The position numbers were made by a program, and so were the translations under genes. Below are positions 9,232 through 17,275 of a stretch of DNA of 59,466 nt, in pieces. The notes under the pieces were generated by a model. The model was not told the DNA's origin. It did no database searches and saw only the letters and a program-made list of their open reading frames with translations. Origin of the DNA: Candidatus Saganbacteria bacterium (GTDB lineage: Bacteria > Margulisbacteria > WOR-1 > O2-12-FULL-45-9); NCBI GenBank assembly GCA_016219705.1, contig JACRKQ010000012.1, forward strand, positions 1 to 59,466, given 5' to 3'. The stretch's first letter is position 1; every line of letters begins with the position of its first letter.

Positions 9232-9782
9232 TAATCGGCAAGCAGATTTTCCACTATTCAACAATAGATTCCACCAATACGGAAGCGAAGCGGTTAATCG
9301 CTTCTGGTCAGGCGGCTGAAGGAGCAGTTATAATTGCCGACGCGCAGACAACCGGCCGCGGTAAACCGGGAAGCAGCTGGTTCTCGCCGCCGGATTTGGG
9401 CCTCTACTTGTCAGCGGCGGTCAAACCTTATAAAAATCAAGCGGACTTAACGAACCTAACGTCTGTGGCCGCTGCCGCTGTCGCGGACTTAATTAAAGAT
9501 TTGACGCGATTGGAAGCCGCTATTAAATTGTCTAATGATATTCTGCTTAGCGGCAAAAAAGTTTGCGGAATACTTTGCGAACATTTAACCTCCGGGTTTG
9601 TTGTCATTGGCATTGGTTTAAACGTTAATCATCTGTCAACCTCTTTTCCGGCTGAATTGGCCGGTCAGGCGACGTCATTACAGATAGAGACGGGAGATGT
9701 TTTTGATTTGACCGCCGTGCGGCAAAAAATATTAGAACAGCTCAATCGTCATTACCTTGCCTATTTACGAGAAATTTGCTAA
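9228..9782 (+). CDS. birA: Biotin-[acetyl-CoA-carboxylase] ligase (no HTH domain)
   Basis: STIDSTNTEAKRL, ADAQTTGRGKPGSSWFSPP, SNDILLSGKKVCGILCE; TTG start. Confidence 0.92.
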   Translation: MIIGKQIFHYSTIDSTNTEAKRLIASGQAAEGAVIIADAQTTGRGKPGSSWFSPPDLGLYLSAAVKPYKNQADLTNLTSVAAAAVADLIKDLTRLEAAIKLSNDILLSGKKVCGILCEHLTSGFVVIGIGLNVNHLSTSFPAELAGQATSLQIETGDVFDLTAVRQKILEQLNRHYLAYLREIC

Positions 9783-9791
9783 CATAAATAG

Positions 9792-10142
9792 ATGGCACTA
9801 CGGGGAATTAGAGGCGCTACGACAGCTGATGCGAATGAACGCGAGGTAATTGTCTCTGCTACCAAAGAGCTATTGCAGGCCGTGGCGGCCAAAAACAAAT
9901 TAAAGATCCCGGAGATTACTTCTATTATTTTTACCACTACCCCCGATCTGAATGCGGAATTTCCGGCGGTGGCGGCGCGGGAGCTGGGGTGGGAACAGAC
10001 CCCATTGTTATGCGCGACAGAAATTGCCGTGCCGGGGAGTTTGGGTCTATGTATCCGTGTTTTGCTCCACATCAATAGCAATAAAAAACAAGCCGCAATG
10101 GAGCACGTCTATCTCAAAGCGGCGGTCGGGTTGAGGAGGTAA
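9792..10142 (+). CDS. aroH: Chorismate mutase, AroH class
   Basis: LRGIRGATTADANEREVIVSATKELLQ, TTTPDLNAEFPAVAAREL, CIRVLLH, HVYLKAAVGLR. Confidence 0.95.
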   Translation: MALRGIRGATTADANEREVIVSATKELLQAVAAKNKLKIPEITSIIFTTTPDLNAEFPAVAARELGWEQTPLLCATEIAVPGSLGLCIRVLLHINSNKKQAAMEHVYLKAAVGLRR

Positions 10143-10149
10143 CTATTAA

Positions 10150-11169
10150 ATGATCATTATCATGCGGCCGGATGCGACAGAGCGGCAGGTTAATTCTATC
10201 GTTGATAAACTCAAAGCCCATGGCTTTGGCGTCCATCTCTCCAAAGGGGTGGAGCGGACCGTTATCGGCGCGATTGGCGACAAGAGCTCGATTGAACTGG
10301 AAAGCCTGCAGATGATGCCGGGGGTTTCCGAGATTGTCCCCATCAGAAAACCGTACAAACTTGTCAGTCGTGAATTCAAGAAAGAAGATACCATCGTTTC
10401 TCTCTCGGCCGAGGTTAAAGTAGGCGCCGGGCAAAAAATCCTGATCATTGCCGGACCCTGTTCGGTTGAAGGGGAAAAACAGATTATCGAAATTGCCGAA
10501 TTGGTAAAAGCCGCTGGGGCTAATGCTTTGCGGGGCGGGGCGTTCAAGCCCCGGACTTCCCCTTACGCCTTTCAAGGTTTAGGGGAGACCGGCCTTAAAT
10601 ATTTAGCCGCGGCCAGTAAAAAGACCGATTTGCCAATCGTCACCGAAGTTATGGACACGCGCGACGTCGCTCTCGTCGCCAAATATGCCGATATGCTGCA
10701 GGTTGGCGCGCGCAATATGCAAAACTTCAATTTGTTAAAAGAAGTCGGCAAGACTAAAAAACCGATTTTACTTAAAAGAGGGCCGGGTTCAACAATAAAA
10801 GATTTATTGATGTCGGCGGAATACATATTGTCGGAGGGGAATAATCAAGTTGTCTTGTGTGAACGGGGAATTAAAACCTTTGAAGATTCCACCCGTAACA
10901 CTCTTGATCTGAATGCTGTTCCGGTCATCAAAAAATGGTCGCATCTGCCGGTTGTAGTTGATCCCAGTCATGGGACAGGAGAGTGGGATCTGGTACCGGC
11001 GATGGCCAAAGCGGCGATTGCGGCGGGGGCGGATGGGCTGGCGATAGAAGTCCATCAGAAACCCGAAGCGGCTTTATCCGACGGCGCGCAATCATTGAAA
11101 CCGGATACTTTTGCCCAATTGATAAAGGAGCTGCGTCTGGTGGCGAAAGCGGTGGGGCGGGAGTTGTAA
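10150..11169 (+). CDS. aroF: 3-deoxy-7-phosphoheptulonate synthase
   Basis: [56 protein letters not shown]. Confidence 0.95.
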   Translation: MIIIMRPDATERQVNSIVDKLKAHGFGVHLSKGVERTVIGAIGDKSSIELESLQMMPGVSEIVPIRKPYKLVSREFKKEDTIVSLSAEVKVGAGQKILIIAGPCSVEGEKQIIEIAELVKAAGANALRGGAFKPRTSPYAFQGLGETGLKYLAAASKKTDLPIVTEVMDTRDVALVAKYADMLQVGARNMQNFNLLKEVGKTKKPILLKRGPGSTIKDLLMSAEYILSEGNNQVVLCERGIKTFEDSTRNTLDLNAVPVIKKWSHLPVVVDPSHGTGEWDLVPAMAKAAIAAGADGLAIEVHQKPEAALSDGAQSLKPDTFAQLIKELRLVAKAVGREL

Positions 11170-11175
11170 GTTAGT

Positions 11176-11475
11176 ATGGCTAATAAATTGTATGGCAAAT
11201 TATTGGAAACCGTTACCGATGTTTCTGGCCGCAAAATAAATCTTTATCTAAATAGTTATAAACACATAATTAATAAGCATAATAAATTTGAGCTTTGGAT
11301 AAAACATTGGAAAAGAGTTATGGAAACTGTTAAACCCGATAAAAATGATTATTATGAGGATTTATTGGAAAATAGTGAAAAGATTCAAATACGAGTAATT
11401 AAGGAGAAAGGAGAGTATTTAATAAAAACAGCTATAATTGGCAAGGGGGTTATCACTAAATGGAAAAGAATATAG
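11176..11475 (+). CDS. Hypothetical accessory protein (possible nuclease-toxin-like)
   Basis: Small, AT-rich; overlaps the next ORF by 16 nt. Confidence 0.55.
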   Translation: MANKLYGKLLETVTDVSGRKINLYLNSYKHIINKHNKFELWIKHWKRVMETVKPDKNDYYEDLLENSEKIQIRVIKEKGEYLIKTAIIGKGVITKWKRI

Positions 11476-11852
11476 TTTTTGAAATCGAGTATGATAAAGT
11501 ATTGGATGTGTTAAAGATATACGAGAAAAAACATAACCCTAAAAATATTGATTTTTTTCAATTTGAGAACCTGCCAATATATGTAATAGCTGAGAACGGC
11601 AATATAATTGGGATTGAATATTTTGAATATAAAAAACATGTGAAAGAATTCTATGGAGATAAAAAGAAAGAAATGGGGTTTAAAAATCAAAAACAAGCAG
11701 AGGAATTCCTACGAGGGAGTTTTTATTCTTTTTATAGGAATGAGTTTTCTGGCGGAAAAATAACCAGGATGGAAAACAGAAGAATAGAGATTAAAAATAC
11801 TTATTCTGAAAAGAAAATGCTGCGTAATTTAGAAGATTTAGTACCGGCTTAG
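11460..11852 (+). CDS. Hypothetical accessory protein, partner of preceding ORF
   Basis: Overlapping ORF pair. Confidence 0.55.
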   Translation: MEKNIVFEIEYDKVLDVLKIYEKKHNPKNIDFFQFENLPIYVIAENGNIIGIEYFEYKKHVKEFYGDKKKEMGFKNQKQAEEFLRGSFYSFYRNEFSGGKITRMENRRIEIKNTYSEKKMLRNLEDLVPA

Positions 11853-11925
11853 TTAATATTTTGCTAACAATCGTTTCGGATAGTAAGCAATGACTGTATA
11901 TTATGAGAAACGATAAAAAACCTTA

Positions 11926-11990
11926 ATTGATAAAAATTGATATTCATTGAAATTTCTGATTTTAATCAAGGATAAACAATCATGGCAATG
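11926..11990 (+). repeat. Leader repeat copy A, upstream of and into a MA.RIP..LLR ORF
   Basis: attgataaaaattgatattcattgaaatttctgattttaatca...ATGGCAATG matches 13517-13580. Confidence 0.8.
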
Positions 11991-12266
11991 CATCGTATTC
12001 CCAGACCTTTATTGAGACCGAGCGCTCATCCTCGCCTTCAGGCGAACTGGGCGATAAAAAATGCGCGCTTGCTAGCCCAAAGAAAAACACAAGCAGAAGA
12101 GAGACGCCAACTTTTAGAAAAGCTGGATGGCTCTAAACTGCACACGCTAGAGGCAGTTGCTGGAGCTGAATCAGCCTTTAATGAACTAAAAGTGAAAAAG
12201 TTGCTGCATTTAGCGGATTTTCAAATGGTTTTAGGTCTATATCAAATCAACGCCAGAAAAGTTTAG
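11982..12266 (+). CDS. Small protein sharing N- and C-terminal motifs with the methyltransferase cassette (possible internally deleted copy)
   Basis: MAMHRIPRPLLRPSAHP... and ...LYQINARKV match ORFs 13574-14659 (N-term) and 14632-15270 (C-term). Confidence 0.55.
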   Translation: MAMHRIPRPLLRPSAHPRLQANWAIKNARLLAQRKTQAEERRQLLEKLDGSKLHTLEAVAGAESAFNELKVKKLLHLADFQMVLGLYQINARKV

Positions 12267-12279
12267 GCGTGTTTTCATA
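12236..12279. repeat. 44-bp direct repeat, copy 1
   Basis: tctatatcaaatcaacgccagaaaagtttaggcgtgttttcata, identical to 15240-15283. Confidence 0.95.
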
Positions 12280-12386
12280 GAAATATGAAAATTTAGCGTT
12301 TTTAAATCAAGCGGCGGAATCGCCGACCCCTATTTTGTGATTTGATTCTTTTAGTTTTTTGGGGTATTCTTATTTTTTAGCGGGAG

Positions 12387-12623
12387 GTGATGGCAATGAA
12401 AAAGATGGCTGAAAAATATGCCAGCATTATTCTTAAGGGCATAAAGACTCTGCCGGTTAGTGATGTGAAAGAACTTGCTAAATATGTACAATTTCTTTAT
12501 TTTAATCGAGCAGAAAGCAATTATGAACAGTTATTCGGCAGGGCGAAAAGCGCGGCCGAAAAAAAAGGGTATTCACTAAAAAACATCAACAAATTAATCA
12601 AGGCGGTCAGGAGTAATTCATAA
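12387..12623 (+). CDS. Putative antitoxin of a PIN toxin-antitoxin pair
   Basis: 78-aa ORF with RBS gggaggtg, directly upstream of a PIN-domain gene. Confidence 0.7.
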   Translation: MMAMKKMAEKYASIILKGIKTLPVSDVKELAKYVQFLYFNRAESNYEQLFGRAKSAAEKKGYSLKNINKLIKAVRSNS

Positions 12624-12630
12624 TAATCCT

Positions 12631-13047
12631 GTGATGCATCGATTAGTAATAGATACAAATATATTGATTTCAAGTTTGTGGGGCAACAAACCTCGGGAAT
12701 TGATTAACCTTTGGTTAAATGGCACTGTTCGAGTTTTAAGCACGCCGGCGATTATTGAAGAATATCTCTCAGTCTTGTCCCGCTTTGAATTAAGCCTGGA
12801 TGATATGCAGAAATGGACACGGTTATTTATTGAAAGGACAGAGAGAATAAGAGAGGAGACACTTGTAGATATTATAAAGGACGATCCGGCAGATAACAAG
12901 TTTTTATCTTGTGCTGTGGGTGGCAAGGCGGGTTATGTCGTTTCCGGCGATAAGCATCTTCTAAAAATAAAAAAATACAGTAATGTTGTCGTAATCAAAG
13001 TTTCAGATTTCCTTGGTATTTATCATCACGCTTTTGAAAGTTATTAA
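12631..13047 (+). CDS. PIN-domain toxin (COG1569-like)
   Basis: LVIDTNILISSLWGNKPRELINLW, DDPADNKFLSCAVGGKAGYVVSGDKHLLKI. Confidence 0.88.
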   Translation: MMHRLVIDTNILISSLWGNKPRELINLWLNGTVRVLSTPAIIEEYLSVLSRFELSLDDMQKWTRLFIERTERIREETLVDIIKDDPADNKFLSCAVGGKAGYVVSGDKHLLKIKKYSNVVVIKVSDFLGIYHHAFESY

Positions 13048-13086
13048 TTCGGTTGCTAGCCCTGACAACCGTTTCCTATAGTATAC

Positions 13087-13230
13087 AATAGCAGATCAAT
13101 AGGATTGACGAACGCAGCATTAAGCTGGATCTGGAGCCGCTGCTGGAAAATCAGAGTTTCATTAGAGATTTTTCCGGAAATATTAAGGCGGTTCTGCTCA
13201 AGAAACTTGATGAGAACTGGCGGTAGCTCT
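13087..13230 (+). pseudogene. Gene remnant without start
   Basis: Frame INRIDERSIKLDLEPLLENQSFIRDFSGNIKAVLLKKLDENWR* looks like a protein C-terminus. Confidence 0.35.
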
Positions 13231-13286
13231 GGTCTGCTAAAACCGTCGGGCTGGAGCTTTAGGGTCCCCGAATCTTGCCAGCTTAA

Positions 13287-13491
13287 AAAATCTCAAATCT
13301 TATCTCAAATCTCTTTCCCGTATCATCTCGAAGATTTATCCCAAATTTTTTCTCAAATGGCACAAATTATTCCCTAATCATTATTTGATTTTGACGGTTT
13401 GAGAATAATTTTGGTAATTAGTGAATTAGATTGGAGATAGATTTATTGGTGATAATTTGGGAAGGTGATTAGTGATAAAATTTGGGATTTT
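13287..13491. repeat. ~205-bp imperfect inverted repeat (MITE-like)
   Basis: aaaatctcaaatcttatctcaaatctctttccc pairs with gggaaggtgattagtgataaaatttgggatttt. Confidence 0.65.
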
Positions 13492-13516
13492 ATGGCACAC
13501 AGGCCAATACTCAAAA

Positions 13517-13580
13517 ATTGATAAAAATTGATATTCATGTGAAATTTCTGATTTTTATCAGTGATAAATAGGCATGGCAA
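13517..13580 (+). repeat. Leader repeat copy B
   Basis: attgataaaaattgatattcatgtgaaatttctgatttttatca...ATGGCAATAGG. Confidence 0.8.
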
Positions 13581-14659
13581 TAGGTCGTATCCCAGGACAT
13601 TTGTTAAGACAAATAACACTCTCCCATCCTCATCAACGCGCCGGTTGGGCGGTACCATTAGAAGATCTTTGTCATGCGGGAGAGAGAAGCCGTCACGAAA
13701 AAATTCGGGAACTAGTTTTGCAGGATTGCCCAGAAGAGGCCAGCTTTTGGTCAGATACATATGATAGGAACGACACTTCTTTGGCAGAATATAGTTTACG
13801 AAGGGAACTACACAGGAAAAGAATGGTTATCGCTTTTCAAAAATTATCTTTGAGCAGTCATCTTGATTATCATGATCTTGCTCTACTTTATTATGCCCTG
13901 CAATCTGGCCGGTATTGTTTAGGAACGGGGGGTAATGCCGGAATTATTGTTACCGCACTGCGAGATTTAAAGGTGCGGCGCATTTCTTCTCCAAACATTT
14001 TAGTTTTGGGCTTTTCCTCCGTCTACTCATTAGAAAATCTTGCGGCGCTTCTTAAATTAGTCGGCTTTAAGAATGCCAATATTGTAGCGTTGAATATTGC
14101 TCTTGCTCCTTTGACTATGGCCAAAGAAGAATTTGGCGGGAAAATTTGCGGCTATCCTATAAGTTATGTGAAAGGCGACGCCAGAGAATTGCCCTTTGCC
14201 AACAGCTCCTTTGATTTGGTTGCCACGCATCTGTTTTTAGGACATTTCCCTAATAATGAAAAAAAATGTGTTTTGGAAGAGGCATACCGCGTGCTGCAAA
14301 AAGGCAGAGACTTTGTAGATGCAGAAATAGTTGTTGAGCAATGGTTCGATAAGGCTGAATATATAAAGACTTTTGCAGAGTTAGGAAAAAAATTTAAAGG
14401 AACAAGTAACGAACGAAAACGCGCCGGCGATTACTTAAAAAAATTTGCCTCTTTTTTCCCATTTTATCCCTATACCTTATCCCCTTATTTTAATCCAGGG
14501 TATCCTTATGAGCGATTATTTGATGTTTCGTGGTTTATTCGCATTAAAGTAGACTTAGATAAACAGGGCTTTGTTGCAGATCTTCACGGTTCAAATCCTC
14601 AAGCCTTATACCCTGGCTGCGAAGCCCGCATTTGCCAGATTCGGGCGCGGAAAGAGTGA
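13574..14659 (+). CDS. Class I SAM methyltransferase-like protein, long form
   Basis: Methyltransf_11-like DARELPFANSSFDLVATHLFLGHF; motif I degenerate (ILVLGFSSVYSLEN). Confidence 0.7.
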   Translation: MAIGRIPGHLLRQITLSHPHQRAGWAVPLEDLCHAGERSRHEKIRELVLQDCPEEASFWSDTYDRNDTSLAEYSLRRELHRKRMVIAFQKLSLSSHLDYHDLALLYYALQSGRYCLGTGGNAGIIVTALRDLKVRRISSPNILVLGFSSVYSLENLAALLKLVGFKNANIVALNIALAPLTMAKEEFGGKICGYPISYVKGDARELPFANSSFDLVATHLFLGHFPNNEKKCVLEEAYRVLQKGRDFVDAEIVVEQWFDKAEYIKTFAELGKKFKGTSNERKRAGDYLKKFASFFPFYPYTLSPYFNPGYPYERLFDVSWFIRIKVDLDKQGFVADLHGSNPQALYPGCEARICQIRARKE

Positions 14660-15270
14660 AAAAGAATGATTACAAATTTACAACCATATATTCCCTGGAA
14701 AATCTGGGGGCGATCCTATCTCTGGTTGGTTTTAAAAACGCCACAATTGTTGCCCTGGATATTTCTGCCTCTCCTCTGGAAAAAGCCAGGGCGCATTTCG
14801 GCCGGACCGTCTTTGGGTTTCCGGTTGAATACGTCCAGGGCGATGCCTTGGCGCTGCCCTTCGACAATGATAGTTTTGACCTCGTAACGACGCATCTTTT
14901 TATGACTCATATCGCGGATCAACGCAAGAATCAAGTACTGGCTGAGGCCGGCCGCGTTTTAAGACGCGACAGGGAGTTTATAGATGAAGAGATTGTTGTT
15001 CCACCCGGAACCGATCTGGACAAATATAAATGGTTTTATGCAACTTTAGCAGATGAATTTCCTGGAACACCAGAGCAGAAAGCTAAGGTCGCGCAATATA
15101 TGGTGGAACTTGGCGCTTATTCTGAATTTTATCCCTATGGAAGCGAGAAATCTCTCGTCGCAAGTATGAATAGTAACGGGTTTGAGGCGCACTTAGGCGG
15201 TCTTCAAGAAAAACGTCTTTATGTGAACGTCTGTGCCTCTCTATATCAAATCAACGCCAGAAAAGTTTAG
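14632..15270 (+). CDS. Paralogous SAM methyltransferase-like protein lacking the N-terminal region
   Basis: TIYSLENLGAILSLVGFKNATIVALDISASPLEKA...DALALPFDNDSFDLVTTHLFMTHI aligns to the preceding ORF. Confidence 0.7.
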   Translation: MPDSGAERVKKNDYKFTTIYSLENLGAILSLVGFKNATIVALDISASPLEKARAHFGRTVFGFPVEYVQGDALALPFDNDSFDLVTTHLFMTHIADQRKNQVLAEAGRVLRRDREFIDEEIVVPPGTDLDKYKWFYATLADEFPGTPEQKAKVAQYMVELGAYSEFYPYGSEKSLVASMNSNGFEAHLGGLQEKRLYVNVCASLYQINARKV

Positions 15271-15283
15271 GCGTGTTTTCATA
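15240..15283. repeat. 44-bp direct repeat, copy 2
   Basis: Identical to 12236-12279. Confidence 0.95.
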
Positions 15284-15376
15284 AAATATATTAATTCCGA
15301 TTTATCCGAAGATGATTTAAATGATTTCAGGCAATTTTTAAAATAGAGTGAAATTATTTGTAGAAGGGGTCGAGAA

Positions 15377-15409
15377 ATGTTTGAGAGATGTTTGAGAGAT
15401 GTTTGAGAG
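15377..15409. repeat. Three tandem 11-bp repeats
   Basis: atgtttgagag x3, 10 bp upstream of the SGNH hydrolase start. Confidence 0.9.
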
Positions 15410-15418
15410 AAAACAAAT

Positions 15419-17167
15419 ATGAACGTTAAAGTTGAGCGAAGTATTAGCCATTGGTTGGGACGATTTGGGAAATTGGCCTACACAAGTGGTCTTACGCGAG
15501 TCGGAAATGAAATTGCTCAACGTTACGGCCAAACAAGATCAAATACTCAAAATCCATTCAGAATTAGAGTAACAGAATCAGGTCTTCTACTAGATGACGG
15601 GCCGGCTCTAGTTTCCCCTCATAAAATCCTTGCTCGGCGCTTATGGCAGGTTGGAGTCGATTCAATCGTTGTTGATTCAGAAACAAAAGCACCTGATTTT
15701 AAGCATGTTTTTCGGCAACTGCTTTATCGGACACAGCGAGAGCTGGAAAACAGCAAGGTTATTAATTTTTCGTGGATGGATTCGCATAAACAAAAAGAAG
15801 TAGAAAGTGCTATTGCTCGATATCAGAGTGAGATGAGTACTGGCCAAAGTGTCTTTGCAAGACCCTGGGTAACTCCTGATAGATTGGCTTTCCTTGGAGA
15901 TAGCCTCTTTGCGAATACGCGGGCTTTCACCATTTTCCCAGAACAAAAGGATTCATTGGCCGGATTCCTGACCCGTTGCTTGCTTTCAGAGGAGATAAAA
16001 CCTGATTTTCCGAGCTATGGACGTCCTTACCCAATAGATGTTCCTTCGATCATGCGTGATGGCGTTGGATATAACGTCCTGCTCGCTTATTCTAAACCGA
16101 AACCGTCACCAATGCATGTGCCGGAGTCCACTTCCCGCAGCACGGTGTTTGCTGCTCCGGCGGCAACATATAAAGATATTTTCTGTGAGCCTGAAGAAAT
16201 TGAAAAAGATCGAACCACTTCGACCTACGTTCATTACATGCCGGAGAGTCTTGTCACGCAACTGATAAAATGGCTGGCGATGAAAAAAATGGGGCAACAG
16301 AGTGCTGTTTTTATTTGGGTGGTAAATGACTTTATGACTTTGAATGGTCAAGGGTTTGTAGCGGGAAGAACTCCGCTCCAAAGCAAGTTGGAAGATTTTG
16401 TCCAAACACTTCTCCGAGAAATCTACGCTGAAGATTCAACGGCTCGTCCCATATTTTTTCTAATTCCCGATATCCCCACTTTAACATTAAAACCAATCTA
16501 TCAAGAAGGAGATTGGAGCAATTATCAAAAGGGTGAGAAGATGAAGTATTTTCGCGATGGTCGGCCAATTCCCTGGGGAAGCTTTGCGATGCCCTTCATC
16601 CTTGATCTTGTGCGCCAGCAAGGGCAGCACAAGCCTGATGATGTGATCCTACCACAGGAAGTGCTCCGGACATATAGGGCGATTGAAAAATTTAATCTGT
16701 TTCTGCGAAGGCTCACCGAAGCTAATTCACGTGTTTCTGTCATTGATGTGAATGCCTTGCTGAGGGAGGCAGCACGAGGAGAACTTGGTGGAAAATTGTT
16801 CACAGAGGATGGCGTACATCCAACTCCTATTCTCCAGGCCTTAGCAGTTAATGTTATTATAACATCATTAAATGAGCAGTTAGGTTTGCAATATCCAACA
16901 ATAACCCCAGAACGACTTGCTCTCATTCGCAACGATTACTCGAAAGAGGCTCCCCCGTTAAATGAAATTCAGCAAGTCCGCCGTGCTCTTGTGAACAGGC
17001 TAATTGTCTATGCCTGTCGAGCAGGAGGATCCTTTATTCGTCGACTCCCCTGGCAACATACTAAAAAAATATTTCCTGCGGTGATAAGCTTTCTCTGGTG
17101 GACGAGTGTTTCTCGACGATTTCAAGCAATGTCAAAAAAGCTTGAGAATATTTTATTCAAACATTAA
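15419..17167 (+). CDS. SGNH/GDSL-like hydrolase with extended N-terminal region
   Basis: Block I RLAFLGDSLFANTRAF; block V-like LFTEDGVHPTPILQALAVN. Confidence 0.65.
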   Translation: MNVKVERSISHWLGRFGKLAYTSGLTRVGNEIAQRYGQTRSNTQNPFRIRVTESGLLLDDGPALVSPHKILARRLWQVGVDSIVVDSETKAPDFKHVFRQLLYRTQRELENSKVINFSWMDSHKQKEVESAIARYQSEMSTGQSVFARPWVTPDRLAFLGDSLFANTRAFTIFPEQKDSLAGFLTRCLLSEEIKPDFPSYGRPYPIDVPSIMRDGVGYNVLLAYSKPKPSPMHVPESTSRSTVFAAPAATYKDIFCEPEEIEKDRTTSTYVHYMPESLVTQLIKWLAMKKMGQQSAVFIWVVNDFMTLNGQGFVAGRTPLQSKLEDFVQTLLREIYAEDSTARPIFFLIPDIPTLTLKPIYQEGDWSNYQKGEKMKYFRDGRPIPWGSFAMPFILDLVRQQGQHKPDDVILPQEVLRTYRAIEKFNLFLRRLTEANSRVSVIDVNALLREAARGELGGKLFTEDGVHPTPILQALAVNVIITSLNEQLGLQYPTITPERLALIRNDYSKEAPPLNEIQQVRRALVNRLIVYACRAGGSFIRRLPWQHTKKIFPAVISFLWWTSVSRRFQAMSKKLENILFKH

Positions 17168-17275
17168 AAAATGGAGGCCATAAAAAATGACGGGAATAGT
17201 TAGATTTGGAGAGCTGAACTCGGTGGAGGATACAGCCAAATTATCATTGGACATATTTTTGGAGGTCTCAATACT

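Noticed and set aside
10114-10575. Long minus-strand ORFs under aroF and similar antisense ORFs elsewhere
   Set aside because: Shadow ORFs opposite well-recognised core genes with no family resemblance.
13287-13491. Possible CRISPR-like repeats in AT-rich sequence
   Set aside because: It is an inverted, not direct, arrangement without regular spacers; no cas genes nearby.
14588-14600. ggttcaaatcct resembling a tRNA T-loop
   Set aside because: No cloverleaf around it; lies in the methyltransferase coding frame (HGSNPQ).
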